From NCBI GenBank assembly GCA_020634375.1, contig JACKBX010000009.1:266526-330525 (forward strand): a DNA stretch of 64,000 nt, given 5' to 3'. Source of the DNA: Ardenticatenaceae bacterium (GTDB lineage: Bacteria; Chloroflexota; Anaerolineae; Promineifilales; Promineifilaceae). Positions 18,201-26,591 of the stretch are shown one piece after another. The position numbers and the translations under genes were made by a program. A model generated the notes under the pieces. The model ran no database searches. It saw only the letters and a program-made list of their open reading frames with translations, and was not told where the DNA came from. Position 1 is the first letter of the stretch; every line of letters starts with the position of its first letter.

Positions 18201-19155
18201 TGACAATTGTGCCTAGCCCAATGCCAACCACTACCAGGGCTATAAGGGTTGAAATGACAAAGGTGATGCCTTTTTGTGTTTGCGCCTGGATGAAGCCGGT
18301 GCGGTCGGTCATAATGTCGATGGTGCCGATAATGGTGCCGGAGAAGTCACGCAAGGGGGCGGTGTAGTATGAGTAGTTCTGCCCCGATGCATTGACACGC
18401 CGTGTGAAGGCGGGGGTGCCGTTTAGAGCCTGGTTGTAAGCGTTGGCGGGGGCGAAATAGGGGTTTTCCAGAGTGGAGTATAGCAGCAGTAGGTTGCTGG
18501 TTGGGCCGGGATCGGCTGCTGCTTCATCGAATGTGGCTACTTCGGCAAGGTCTTGCCGCAGCAGGATTTGCCAATCGCTGCCGATGCCGCTCTTGAGTTG
18601 GTTGAGCAGATTTTGGTCAATGCTGAGGCCGAACTCGACTGTGCCAATGTGCTGCCCTTCGTATTGTACGGGTACAACACCGCGAATACCCAAACCTGCG
18701 CGACCAATTTCTGGGCCGGAAACGGGTTGTTGGGTGGCGTTGGCTTGTAGAACGGTATTGCGGAAGGCGGACAGGTCATCATCAAAACGGTCTAGTTGAT
18801 GCAGTCGTAAGAAGGAGGTTGCTGGGGGCAGGTGGTATTGGTATTGGACAATGCCGAATTCTTTTTGCAGGGTTAGGAATGCGGGCAAGGTGAGGTCGGT
18901 GAGCCGCTGCCGGTCATGGGCGGCGAATGCGGCTTGAATCTCTGGATTGTTTGCGGCTTCGGTTGCCAGGGCAACGGAGAAGTTTTCTAGTGATTGCAGG
19001 CGATTGTTGAAGATGCCGTACAATGTTGCCATGTTTTCTTCTTCTGTTGCACTGGCTCTGTAGGCGTCGATCCCGGTTTGCAGGGCTAGTAAGCCTATGA
19101 GGGAGACGGCCAGAAATATTAGGGTGGGTATCAGCAGTTTGCGGGTGATGGTCAT
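12265..19155 (-). CDS. Giant Cache-HAMP-PAS-GAF sensor without output domain
   Basis: This 2296-aa protein is the largest of the operon. Approximate order: membrane helix 7-29, a periplasmic Cache-like ligand domain 30-295, second helix 298-322, HAMP 323-375, coiled coil, GAF 400-560, four PAS domains between 570 and 1080 (each ended by DITER- or RDVTEG-type linkers), GAF 1095-1260, a half-GAF with TREGWEEYL near 1275, five further GAFs to about 2240, and a final half-GAF-like module 2240-2290. I find no H box, ATPase, GGDEF, EAL, phosphatase or DNA-binding motif. It therefore looks like a signal collector that needs a partner, most likely the kinase gene 14 bases downstream. Its start overlaps the preceding stop by four bases (ATGA). 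Ligands of the domains are unknown. Confidence 0.85.
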   Translation of the reverse strand: MTITRKLLIPTLIFLAVSLIGLLALQTGIDAYRASATEEENMATLYGIFNNRLQSLENFSVALATEAANNPEIQAAFAAHDRQRLTDLTLPAFLTLQKEFGIVQYQYHLPPATSFLRLHQLDRFDDDLSAFRNTVLQANATQQPVSGPEIGRAGLGIRGVVPVQYEGQHIGTVEFGLSIDQNLLNQLKSGIGSDWQILLRQDLAEVATFDEAAADPGPTSNLLLLYSTLENPYFAPANAYNQALNGTPAFTRRVNASGQNYSYYTAPLRDFSGTIIGTIDIMTDRTGFIQAQTQKGITFVISTLIALVVVGIGLGTIVTRSLRPVGELTTAAEAIAAGNINRTVPITSKDELGILAGAFNTMTSRLRELIDSLEERVAARTQDLELSAEVGRVLSEVQDIDALLVNAVNRIRNRFELYYTQIYLVDQEKQQLVLQAGTGSTGKTLLQQKHVLNLDGVSINSQAVSNQKAVIVADTHASDLFRPNPLLPNTRSEMAVPLISGQRVLGVLDMQSDKPHELSEETLPAFQALAGQLAVAIENATLFTERERSEQALRESERRFALAVEGSHDGIWDWDIRTNEMYFSPRWKEMLGYTLAEITDHFNEFESRIHADDHDQVMQTIADYLDEKLPSLELELRMQHKDGSYRWMLMRGAATRNEDGVPLHMAGSHSDITERREAEETLRQNEAQLREAQNIAHLGYWEFDVATQTFLFTDQIFDILHTTPEAEGGYQMPVDVYNTKFIHPDDIAIVEENLMKAYRSSDPDYQIRMGYRFFRGDGEMGYALVTMRGERDEDGRTTRIYGTGQDITERYLAEQALRHAQEEYESLFVNAADAIEVLDSKGIIVNCNPGFAKILGYERDELIGKHITEFFTPESKALFPKIFSVLLAEGSAEREIQFVNKEGQIRYVHRRAQLLRGEDGTPQGVVAYSRDVTEGKEAEELLNLQRAALEAAVDGIAITDRRGTIQWINPAFTRLTQYTYEEALGNNPRVLKSGAHGEAFYKNMWGTLTKGETWQGEIVNRRKDGVLYPEEMSITPVSVTGEETTHYVAIKRSIAERKRVQERLTKQARELQTVAEVATAVATTLDAQQILQDVVNLTKERFDLYHAHIYLLDPTGERLVLTAGAGEIGKQMVNEGHAIPLSRRRSLVARAARQRDGVVVNDVRVNPDFLPNPLLPNTRAEMAVPMVAGDNLIGVLDVQAEQVEHFAAGDISIYLTLAAQVAIALENARSYTQAQRAVDELNDLTRRLTREGWEEYLTQQEEVQEQEAGYVYDLRQDTPLPLSGVEGQELLPTKQNGNGQGLLSRTLTVHGEPIGRLAVLNEQTALEEDVLDEEAAEIMAAVAEQLSAHIENLRLSEQTERALAQSEEQAKRLAALNEMATALNESEDVQAIFQIATAQTLRIAGGDRVSVTSLNAAGDGVTIMAVSGEDEETAVGTILSLAEEPALATAVQQQRVITQHATPDNESTWHSMIIAPLVTSNRVIGTLNIGRQTGTFTQNDENLIRQVAVLLASTLETQRLFDQTQEALGETAALYEASADLNAAQSYDDILAVLRKHTILGQGAQNISLNYFDTAWLPDQPPEWIGVLSRYSELPTGAVRDRYRVAEFPIAYTVLHPDRPTLIEDLENMPGLDENTRQLYTKLFGAKSTLFLPLVLGGQWVGYINAIWQELTRFPEEEIRRLTALAGQAAISISNQLLFGETQSRAEQLAAINEVSQTLSQYLERERLLEVTYEQVKRTIQTDTFFVGFHDAITNTLDYPVIYEGDLRSEQYGTPLAPDSYSLQVIQSGEPLLVHLTQEEANALQQNQTRIIGSPTAPHFAVSLIFVPLIAGLRTIGVLAAQSYQHDAYSQADVNLLSGIASYLSVALENVRLFTETQQRAAQLQMLSYVETALSQAVSEKNIIDALSPGLQHSQDLFAMTLNYLDTDESGQPATITMVANWREEGFVQDERLGHPADLHAHPLTHLWIGQPGKPLLIPNVKTDERLDAAIREEAEQLGHQATAVLPLLSGGRWQGNLTLHWSQPHTFTDSELFLLEQLIEPVSAVVATRRAQLAQQDALRDTENLYTASAALNAAQSYQGVLDVIRQHSEIGRRADVINIGYFDHPWVLGGQPPKRIEILSRWVTNPEDQNLPTTYSISDIPSAPALLATDSLSIIPDIDAAPNLDEQTKRAIKGTANVHSAIFVPLLVAGRRIGYIGFFFAQTMSPRKEEARRLQTLAGQAAVTLQNIRLLEETTQRARREQMLREITARVRGSADVETIMRMAVQEIGRTLGRKAVIHLDKPEVQDEPETTVS

Positions 19156-22100
19156 CGCTGAGTCCTCCTGCCGTTTTCATCTTGTGTTACTTGTAGATCA
19201 ACAATTGCACGTTGTGCTTTTAATGCTTTGCCAAGTTCGGCAACGGCCGTTTGCATAGCACTGTGTACCGTTGGCGCACTTTGAATCTTCTGACTGATTG
19301 TGTTAATCAACGCTTCCCGTTCTGCACGACGCTGTGCATTAGCAAACAATTCTGCATTTTGCAGCGAGATAGCCACCTGTGAAGCCAGCGTTGTAAAAAT
19401 ACGCACATCTTCGTCAGTGAAGCGGTCTGTGCGATCTCCTTGTACATCTAGCACACCAAATACCCGGTCGCCAGCCACCAACGGTACAGTCAATTCTGAT
19501 CGCGTGCGTGGCATCATCTTGGAGGGTAAGAAAGATGGGTCTTGGCGCGTGTCATTGACCAAGATAGGTTGCCGTGTGCGGACTGTTCTTGCGACTAACG
19601 ATTGTTCCTGACCGAGTGTGATGATTGAGGTATCAAACTCAACGCCCTCTGTTTCTGGCTGCCAACTGCTGGATGCCAACTGTAAGGCTTGATTTTCATG
19701 GTCTAACAGGAAAATGTTGCAATGATATATGTCATCAAATTGCTGTTTCGTCAAGCTGGTTACGGTATCCATAAAGGCTTGTCTATCCAGCAATGTGGAA
19801 GCAGTGGTACTGATTTCTGCCACTGCTTGTAATTCCTGTGCACGTTGGTCGAGCTGCTGGCGGCCTAGCTCCGTTTCTTCAAATAACCGGGCACGTTCTA
19901 ACGCTTCTGCCACCTGTTCCGAGATTGACGTTAACAGGTTGCGTGTATCTAAGTCGATTGGATTCCCTAGTGGATTTCGCGCCCCTAAGACACCTATCGT
20001 TTCGCCGCGAACTTGCATGGGGGAGACTGTGGTTGTTTCATCTGTTGTGTGTGTCATGCTGGTTGCCTGGCGTGCACTTATAGGTAGGTCCTCGTCGGCT
20101 GCACCATGCAGTTCGTAGCGTGAGATTAAACGCAGGGAGTCCCCGTGAAAACGGTATCCTTGTACAGGACGATCTTTTGCGGCGAAGAATGCTTGCCATC
20201 CTTCATGCGTCATGGCTCGTTGCAATGCATTTACCTCTTGCAAGCGTTCTTCTAATGCAGATGCCAGCCGTCGCTGCGCTTCTTCAGCCTGTTTGCGTTC
20301 TGTGATGTCTGTGACACTGAATCGCAGCAAATGGCTGCGTTCATTGGGCAGTGGCACCAAACGTATTTCGCAAGGGAATTCGTGCCCGGATGAATTACGA
20401 TGTACCCATTCAAATAGAGTTTCCTGGCCTGATAGAGATGCTTGAATCATTTCCATTGCTTTTTCGGAGGAAGGACGGCCGTCCGGCTGGAATTCAGGAC
20501 TTACATCACCAGGGCCAGTGTGCCTTAGTTGCTCCTGGGTTAACTCAAATAATTCTTCCGCGTTTGTGTTGCAGTTTTCAAATAAGCCAGTTTGCGTATT
20601 GAGCAATCCAATGGCGTCCGGGGCAAAATTCAAGATACCATAAATTTCTTCTTCTGCTTTACGGCGCTCCGTAATGTCAATGGCATTGGTTGCCAGGAGT
20701 GATGGATTGCCCGCCTTGTCCCGTACTAAGAAGATACTTTGATCGAGCATAATTTGACGGCCGTCACGTCCCACCAGAGTGCGATCTCCACGCCACTTCC
20801 CCTCACGCATCACTTGAGGGATGATCGTTCCGGTAAGATAAGCACGCTCTTCCTCCTTAGTAAAAGAGATAATGGGCAGATCAACAACTTCATCCATGCT
20901 CTCATATCCCAACATCTCCAGACCTGTCTGGTTCATATAAGAAACCTTGCCATCGAGTTTTGCATTCGCTACAAAAGTCGGCGAATTCTCAATGACAGCA
21001 GCCTGTTGATTGATCGAGCTAAACGTGCGTGCATTTTGCAGTGCAACGGCTACCTGCCCTGCCAAAATCGTTTGTATATTGACATCTTCAGTGGTGAAGT
21101 AGCCCGCCTTGTCCGATTGAATGTCCAATACACCTAGCAGTTCATCACCCACAATCATAGGCACGGCCATTTCAGAGCGTGTATCAGGTAGCAACGGATG
21201 AGGCAAAAAGCCCGGATCATCCAAAACATCATTGACGATCACACCCTGTCGTGTGCGGGCGGCCCGCGCAACCAAAGATTGCTCCTGACTCAAAGGAATG
21301 ATACGACCTTGAGCAGTCATGGTACGTCCAGCTTCTCCCGCTCCTGCTGTTAGTATTAAATTTTGTAGGGGGGCATCTAACAAGTAAATGTGTGCATGGT
21401 AGAGATTAAACTGCGTCTTTGTCAGGTTAACCACATTTTGAAGCAATTGTTGATCATCCAGAATTGTTGTGGCGATAGCGCCCACTTGGGCAACCGCCTC
21501 TAGCTCAGATGCACGCTTAGCCATGGTGGCTTGAGCCTTGCGACGGGCATCAATATCTATCAATGTGGTGATAATAGAGGGTTGTCCCTGATAGTTGATA
21601 ATTCGAGCAGAGGCCAGCGCCCAAAATTGTTCGCCATCATTGCGTTTTAGGTGCAATTCATAATCCGAAACCTGCCCATCTTTCCGCAATGCCGCCAGGT
21701 ATGCCTGACGATCTTGCGGGTTTGTATAGAAATCAGGTGTTGCTTGACCGATCAGGTTCTCTCGTTTTTCACGAATTGCTTCGGCCAAAGGCTCATTGAT
21801 GTAAGAGACTGTGCCATCCGCTATCTGCGATATAACCATCGGTACAGCCACTGATTCCAAGATTGTCTGTGCGTTTGCTTGCTCTTCGCGGAGGGAAACG
21901 GTGATTTGTTCTCGTTGGCTAAAGAGATCGGCGTTTTGCAGGGCCACAGCCAACTGTCCAGCCAGAGCTTTGAACGCAGGTAGGTTTTCGTGACTTATGC
22001 CTTGCAATTCGTTGCTATGCAAATCGAGAACGCCAACAGCTTGCTCACCAATGAGAAGGGGGATTGCCATTTCAGAGAGTGTGAGAGGCAGCAGCGGATT

Positions 22101-23075
22101 AGGTCTAAAAAGGCCGCTTTCTTTTGTATTTGTAATGACGATCGCTTCTTTATCCACAAAGGCAGAACCGACGACGGTTGTGGCTTCTGCCCGCAGCCGA
22201 TGATTTTCTGCTAAGAGTGCTTGCCCGGCCCCACCGGTCCCCGCATACAGTTCCAGGTACTCATGGGGCTTGTCGGGTAGATAAATTTGCACGTAATAAA
22301 AATTGAAAGTTGTCTGAATAAGAGCCGTTGCCTGGTCAAGCAGTTCGTGTACATTGCGCAAAGAGGAGATGTTTTGAGCAATGTCGGCGGCCAGTACCAA
22401 TTCTTGTGTCCGTTTAGCAACGCTATTTTCCAGAGAATTCTTTGTTTCCACCAGTTCGTTGTTGAGCTTGTGTGCTTCTGCTAATGCCTGGGCCAGGCTG
22501 CGTAGAAACAGGTTGAGGAGAACGATGATGGCAATAAATATAAAGGAGTAAGAGATATAGGTCAGGTAAATGTTGGAGCCAGCTAAGGGGTCTGGTAGAA
22601 ATCCCCTGGCGTCTAACACTGTGCTGATGCCGCCAACGACTATGGTCAGGAATGTAATGGTGAGGGCAGAACGGCCGCTTAACAGCAAAGCGGCCGTTAG
22701 CATCACCAATACCGTGTTGGGGAAGGCGGTTGAATCGACTCCGCCATTGAAAATAACCAGCAGCATGTAGCCCAGCCACAAGCCATACACAAACACGCGG
22801 CTGCCCCACAGTGGTTCTCGGCGTCGTAGGAGTATTTGCGCCATAGTAGGGAACAGAATGAGCTGCCCCACACGCAAATATAGCCCAATAAACAACCTGA
22901 CTGGCGAAGCGACAGCTATTTCCGTGCGGGCAGAGAAAATGCCCAGTGGGACGCTTACCAGGACAATAAGCAAATAAGCAAGCGAGACAAAATTTAACAA
23001 ATACGCTTGCCTGTTTTTGTCCGGATCGTTCGGAAAGGTGGGCGCTGCAAAGAATTGTTGGATGCGAGCAAACAT
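19152..23075 (-). CDS. Polytopic membrane sensor with GAF and PAS domains, no output domain
   Basis: This 1307-aa protein starts at 23075, where AGGAGA lies just upstream; a longer in-frame reading would run into the previous gene. It opens with a cytoplasmic motif (PTFPNDPDKNRQAYLLN) shared with its two upstream paralogues, then about six membrane helices to residue 195 and a coiled coil. Approximate order after that: GAF 235-395, PAS 400-520, GAF 530-690, PAS 695-815, PAS 815-940, half-GAF with THEGWQAFF near 955, GAF 1105-1265, and a C-terminal half-GAF-like module 1265-1307. No kinase or other output domain is visible. The membrane part resembles MASE-type integral sensors in form, but I cannot name the family. 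Confidence 0.85.
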   Translation of the reverse strand: MFARIQQFFAAPTFPNDPDKNRQAYLLNFVSLAYLLIVLVSVPLGIFSARTEIAVASPVRLFIGLYLRVGQLILFPTMAQILLRRREPLWGSRVFVYGLWLGYMLLVIFNGGVDSTAFPNTVLVMLTAALLLSGRSALTITFLTIVVGGISTVLDARGFLPDPLAGSNIYLTYISYSFIFIAIIVLLNLFLRSLAQALAEAHKLNNELVETKNSLENSVAKRTQELVLAADIAQNISSLRNVHELLDQATALIQTTFNFYYVQIYLPDKPHEYLELYAGTGGAGQALLAENHRLRAEATTVVGSAFVDKEAIVITNTKESGLFRPNPLLPLTLSEMAIPLLIGEQAVGVLDLHSNELQGISHENLPAFKALAGQLAVALQNADLFSQREQITVSLREEQANAQTILESVAVPMVISQIADGTVSYINEPLAEAIREKRENLIGQATPDFYTNPQDRQAYLAALRKDGQVSDYELHLKRNDGEQFWALASARIINYQGQPSIITTLIDIDARRKAQATMAKRASELEAVAQVGAIATTILDDQQLLQNVVNLTKTQFNLYHAHIYLLDAPLQNLILTAGAGEAGRTMTAQGRIIPLSQEQSLVARAARTRQGVIVNDVLDDPGFLPHPLLPDTRSEMAVPMIVGDELLGVLDIQSDKAGYFTTEDVNIQTILAGQVAVALQNARTFSSINQQAAVIENSPTFVANAKLDGKVSYMNQTGLEMLGYESMDEVVDLPIISFTKEEERAYLTGTIIPQVMREGKWRGDRTLVGRDGRQIMLDQSIFLVRDKAGNPSLLATNAIDITERRKAEEEIYGILNFAPDAIGLLNTQTGLFENCNTNAEELFELTQEQLRHTGPGDVSPEFQPDGRPSSEKAMEMIQASLSGQETLFEWVHRNSSGHEFPCEIRLVPLPNERSHLLRFSVTDITERKQAEEAQRRLASALEERLQEVNALQRAMTHEGWQAFFAAKDRPVQGYRFHGDSLRLISRYELHGAADEDLPISARQATSMTHTTDETTTVSPMQVRGETIGVLGARNPLGNPIDLDTRNLLTSISEQVAEALERARLFEETELGRQQLDQRAQELQAVAEISTTASTLLDRQAFMDTVTSLTKQQFDDIYHCNIFLLDHENQALQLASSSWQPETEGVEFDTSIITLGQEQSLVARTVRTRQPILVNDTRQDPSFLPSKMMPRTRSELTVPLVAGDRVFGVLDVQGDRTDRFTDEDVRIFTTLASQVAISLQNAELFANAQRRAEREALINTISQKIQSAPTVHSAMQTAVAELGKALKAQRAIVDLQVTQDENGRRTQR

Positions 23076-23088
23076 AGGCTTTCTCCTG

Positions 23089-26000
23089 TTAGCCTGACTG
23101 ATTGGCGACCTTTGTCGCGCTGCCATTGGTTGTGGAGATGGCTTCGGATTCTTTTTCTGCAACATCGGTTAGATAGACGAAGGTTTCCAGTCCCAGGGCG
23201 CGTCCTACTTCTTGCGCGGCTGTGCGTAAGATGGCTTCGGCATCAACGGCCGCATTCACCCGTGTCGTGACTTCGCGCAAGATTTGTTCCTGGCGAGCGC
23301 GGGACTGGGTTTGGGCAAACAAGCGTGTATTTTGGATGGCAATGGCGGCCTGGTTGGCTACGGTGGTGAGTAAGTCCGTTTCACGCGTACCAAACAGGAA
23401 GGGCTTCTCAAAATCTTGAATTGCAATCACCCCGATGATTTCATCACCTACGGCCATGGGGACGCCAAGCCAAGATTCTGCATTGCGACCTACCAAATCA
23501 AAACCCAGCTTTTCGGCTTGGTCAGTAATGTTTTCTTTAATGAGTAAGGGTTCACGATTGCGAATGACGTATTCGGTGATGCCATTGCCGCCGCGTCGTT
23601 TGAGGGCAGATTCGATGAGTTCTTCGCCTTTGCCAAAGATGCGGATATCTACTTCATCTAGGGAGGCATCGTACAGTGCCACGTACATGTCTTCCAGATT
23701 GATTAGCTGCTTTGTATAGCGATAGATGTTGCCAATGATGGCATCGACTTCAAAATGAGCTGTGAATGCACGTCCCATTTCGTTGAGGATGGCTAATTCT
23801 TGGGTGCGTTTTTCTGTTTCGTTGAGGGCTTGGTGGGTTTGTTCGGAGAGACGGGCGCGTTCCAATGCCTGGCTGACCTGGTCGGCTAGAGATTGGAGCA
23901 GATATTGCTGCTGGGGTGTGACGTTGTTGTTGGCGGGTAAGTGGATGCCTAGCCCACCAACAATGGTGCCGCCGATTTGTACGGGATTGACAACGGCCGT
24001 TTCCGAAGTTGTGAGCGTTTCCAACAGATTGCCAGTTTCTTGCTCCGCAGAACGAGCCTTGCGCCAAATGGGACGCAGCTTTTTACCAGATGCCACATAA
24101 CCCTGAATCGGCCGTTCATCGGCGGTGAGGAAGGCTTGCCAGCCTTCCCGCGTCAGTGTTTGCTGCAAAACACTCAGCTCTTCCAGAGCCAACTGCGTAT
24201 GCTCAAACTGCTGCGCATTTTGCAGAGCCACGGCAACTTGGGTTGCTAGCGTGGTTTGGATATTAATATCTTCCGTTGTGAAATAATGGACTTTGTCCGA
24301 TTGGACATCCATCACGCCAAGGACGTGATCGCCAACCAAAAGCGGCACAGCCAGTTCGGAGCGCGTGTCTGGCAGCAGTGGGTGAGGCAAGAAACCCGGC
24401 TCAATTCGCACATCGTTCACAATGACGCCCTGGTGCGTGCGAGCCGCCCGTGCTACTAGTGACTGCTGCTGTGAGAGAAGGATGCGGCGCCCTTCTTTCA
24501 CCATTTGGGTTCCTATTTCTCCAGCGCCTGTTGTTAAAATCAACGCGTCATTTGACTCGTTCATTAAGTAGATGTGGGCATGATACAAATTAAAGCGGTC
24601 TTTCGTCAGGTTGACAACATCTTGCAAGAGGCGAGTGGTGTCTAACGTGCCAGCGACTGTTGTCCCAACTTGGGCGACTGTTTGCAGTTCGGCGGCACGT
24701 TTTTCCACCTGTTCGAGAAGCCGTTGGCTTTCAATATAGCTGCTAATGCGCTGCCCAATACCACCGATGAAAGCGCTGTCCTCATCGACGAAGTGGATTT
24801 GTTCATCGGCGTAGGCAATGTACAGTCGCCCGACCATTTGGCCGGCAACGCGCAGCCCTTCCACAATATGGCGGCGGTATGACATCGCATTTCTGTCGCC
24901 ATAGATGACTTCGTCTACAGTGATGGCTGTGGTGCAGTGTTCTGGATGGGGCATGGCTGCTGGAATTCGTTCTGTTACCCATTGCAAAAATTCGGGTAAG
25001 GGCATTTGTTCTTCGGCATGATGACCGATGTCATTCATGCAGTTTAGCTCGGCTATTGAGCGGGCAAGCCTTGCTTCGCTATTTTTACGCTCGGTAATGT
25101 CTGTGTGGACGGAGAGGAAGCCGATGAGTGCGCCCTGTTCGTTGATGATAGGATTGTTGGAGCCAGCTACCTCAACGAGATGGCCGTCCTTTGCTTTGTT
25201 TATAATTTCGCCAGCCACAATGCCGCCGTCTAACAAGGTTTGCCAGAAATGAGAGTATTGTTCTTGAGGAATCATGCCAGATTTTAAGATGCGTGGTGTT
25301 TGTCCCACAACCTCTTCGGCGCTCCAGCCATACATCTTTTCAAACTCGGGATTGACGTACAAGATGGTGCCGTCAACGGCCGTTAAGAAAACAGCGCTGG
25401 CAGCACGTTCGATCCCCAACTTGAATCGTGCCATATCATCTTCCACACGCTGCCGCTCTGCAAAAAGTTGGGCATTATCAATGGCGACAGCTAGCTGCCC
25501 CGCCAGGGCTGTCAGAGCGGGTAAATTTTCGTCAGAGAAAGTGTCCGGTTTATCGCTTTGCATATTCAAGATGCCGGCAACGCGCATGCCTACTTGCAGT
25601 GGAATAGCAATTTCTGAACGAGTTCGGGGCAAGAATGCATTTGGACGGAAAAGGGGTTCCCGGTGTGTGTCAGTCACAATAACGGTCTCTTTGGTAGCTG
25701 CGGCTTTTCCATTGATAGAACGCGTGTTGATAGGGAGATGATGTCCTTGGGCCAACAGCATTCGGCCAGCATCTCCTGTGCCAGCACGTAGAGTCAGATG
25801 GTTGGTTTCCTCATCAACGAGATAAATTTGAGCATAGTAGAGTTGGAAACGCGCACGTACCAAATCGGCTGATTCTCGCAGGAGTTCGGATAGGTCGCGG
25901 ATGCGGGAGACACTGCGCCCAACTTCGGCCGCTAATGCTAAGTCGCGCGTGCGCTCAGAAACGCGATTTTCTAGTGTGGCGCTCAATTGTTGCAAATCGC

Positions 26001-26577
26001 TATTGCTTTGCCGCATCCGATTGAGAGCTTGCTGCAAGTTGTTGATGATGAGGTATAGGAGGAGGATGACAAAAGCGAATACAACCGTAAAATCTCGCGC
26101 TAGATTTTGTGCTGAATCATAATGAATCTCTCGACCACTCTGGATTTCTGGATAAGCTAAACCCCATCCAGCCACAATGGTAAGAAAGCCAAAGAAAACG
26201 GCCGTACGCCACCCCAAAAATAGCCCCGCCATCAGCAGCACAATAAATTGAGCGACAAAGGTAACATCCCGAATGCCATCAGCCACCCAGGCTAGATAAG
26301 TCAGGGCAATCCAACTCAAAGTGACTAAGGCATAACTGGCCTCCTGCACATAGCCACGGCGCAAAGTAAAAACGAGACCAATCAGGATGAGCATTAAGCT
26401 GCCAAGGATCAAGTTTGGCCCGCGAAAGAGGTCAGCAAAAGTAGTGAACCTGATAATGAGAAAGATTAACAAGAGCAGGGTGGCAGCGAGCAGAAAGAAA
26501 TTCAACTGCTTTGCTTTGCGCGTTATATCTTCGTCTGCAAATGTTGGTGGTTTAAGAATCTCTCTAAAAGATGCCAT
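23089..26577 (-). CDS. Polytopic membrane sensor with GAF/PAS domains, no output domain
   Basis: This 1162-aa paralogue has the N-terminal motif PPTFADEDITRKAKQLN and six or so helices to about 190. It continues with a coiled coil, GAF 210-380, PAS 385-505, a divergent GAF-like segment 510-640, GAF 650-815, half-GAF with TREGWQAFL near 825, GAF 960-1110, and the C-terminal module (RARQEQILREVTTRV...AAQEVGRALG) 1110-1160. The GAF at about 650 carries the HPLLPDTRSELAVPL block typical of this operon. No HisKA, ATPase or cyclic-di-GMP enzyme motif is found. Gaps of 14 and 13 bases to its neighbours show co-transcription. Confidence 0.85.
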   Translation of the reverse strand: MASFREILKPPTFADEDITRKAKQLNFFLLAATLLLLIFLIIRFTTFADLFRGPNLILGSLMLILIGLVFTLRRGYVQEASYALVTLSWIALTYLAWVADGIRDVTFVAQFIVLLMAGLFLGWRTAVFFGFLTIVAGWGLAYPEIQSGREIHYDSAQNLARDFTVVFAFVILLLYLIINNLQQALNRMRQSNSDLQQLSATLENRVSERTRDLALAAEVGRSVSRIRDLSELLRESADLVRARFQLYYAQIYLVDEETNHLTLRAGTGDAGRMLLAQGHHLPINTRSINGKAAATKETVIVTDTHREPLFRPNAFLPRTRSEIAIPLQVGMRVAGILNMQSDKPDTFSDENLPALTALAGQLAVAIDNAQLFAERQRVEDDMARFKLGIERAASAVFLTAVDGTILYVNPEFEKMYGWSAEEVVGQTPRILKSGMIPQEQYSHFWQTLLDGGIVAGEIINKAKDGHLVEVAGSNNPIINEQGALIGFLSVHTDITERKNSEARLARSIAELNCMNDIGHHAEEQMPLPEFLQWVTERIPAAMPHPEHCTTAITVDEVIYGDRNAMSYRRHIVEGLRVAGQMVGRLYIAYADEQIHFVDEDSAFIGGIGQRISSYIESQRLLEQVEKRAAELQTVAQVGTTVAGTLDTTRLLQDVVNLTKDRFNLYHAHIYLMNESNDALILTTGAGEIGTQMVKEGRRILLSQQQSLVARAARTHQGVIVNDVRIEPGFLPHPLLPDTRSELAVPLLVGDHVLGVMDVQSDKVHYFTTEDINIQTTLATQVAVALQNAQQFEHTQLALEELSVLQQTLTREGWQAFLTADERPIQGYVASGKKLRPIWRKARSAEQETGNLLETLTTSETAVVNPVQIGGTIVGGLGIHLPANNNVTPQQQYLLQSLADQVSQALERARLSEQTHQALNETEKRTQELAILNEMGRAFTAHFEVDAIIGNIYRYTKQLINLEDMYVALYDASLDEVDIRIFGKGEELIESALKRRGGNGITEYVIRNREPLLIKENITDQAEKLGFDLVGRNAESWLGVPMAVGDEIIGVIAIQDFEKPFLFGTRETDLLTTVANQAAIAIQNTRLFAQTQSRARQEQILREVTTRVNAAVDAEAILRTAAQEVGRALGLETFVYLTDVAEKESEAISTTNGSATKVANQSG

Positions 26578-26591
26578 GATCGAATCCTTGG

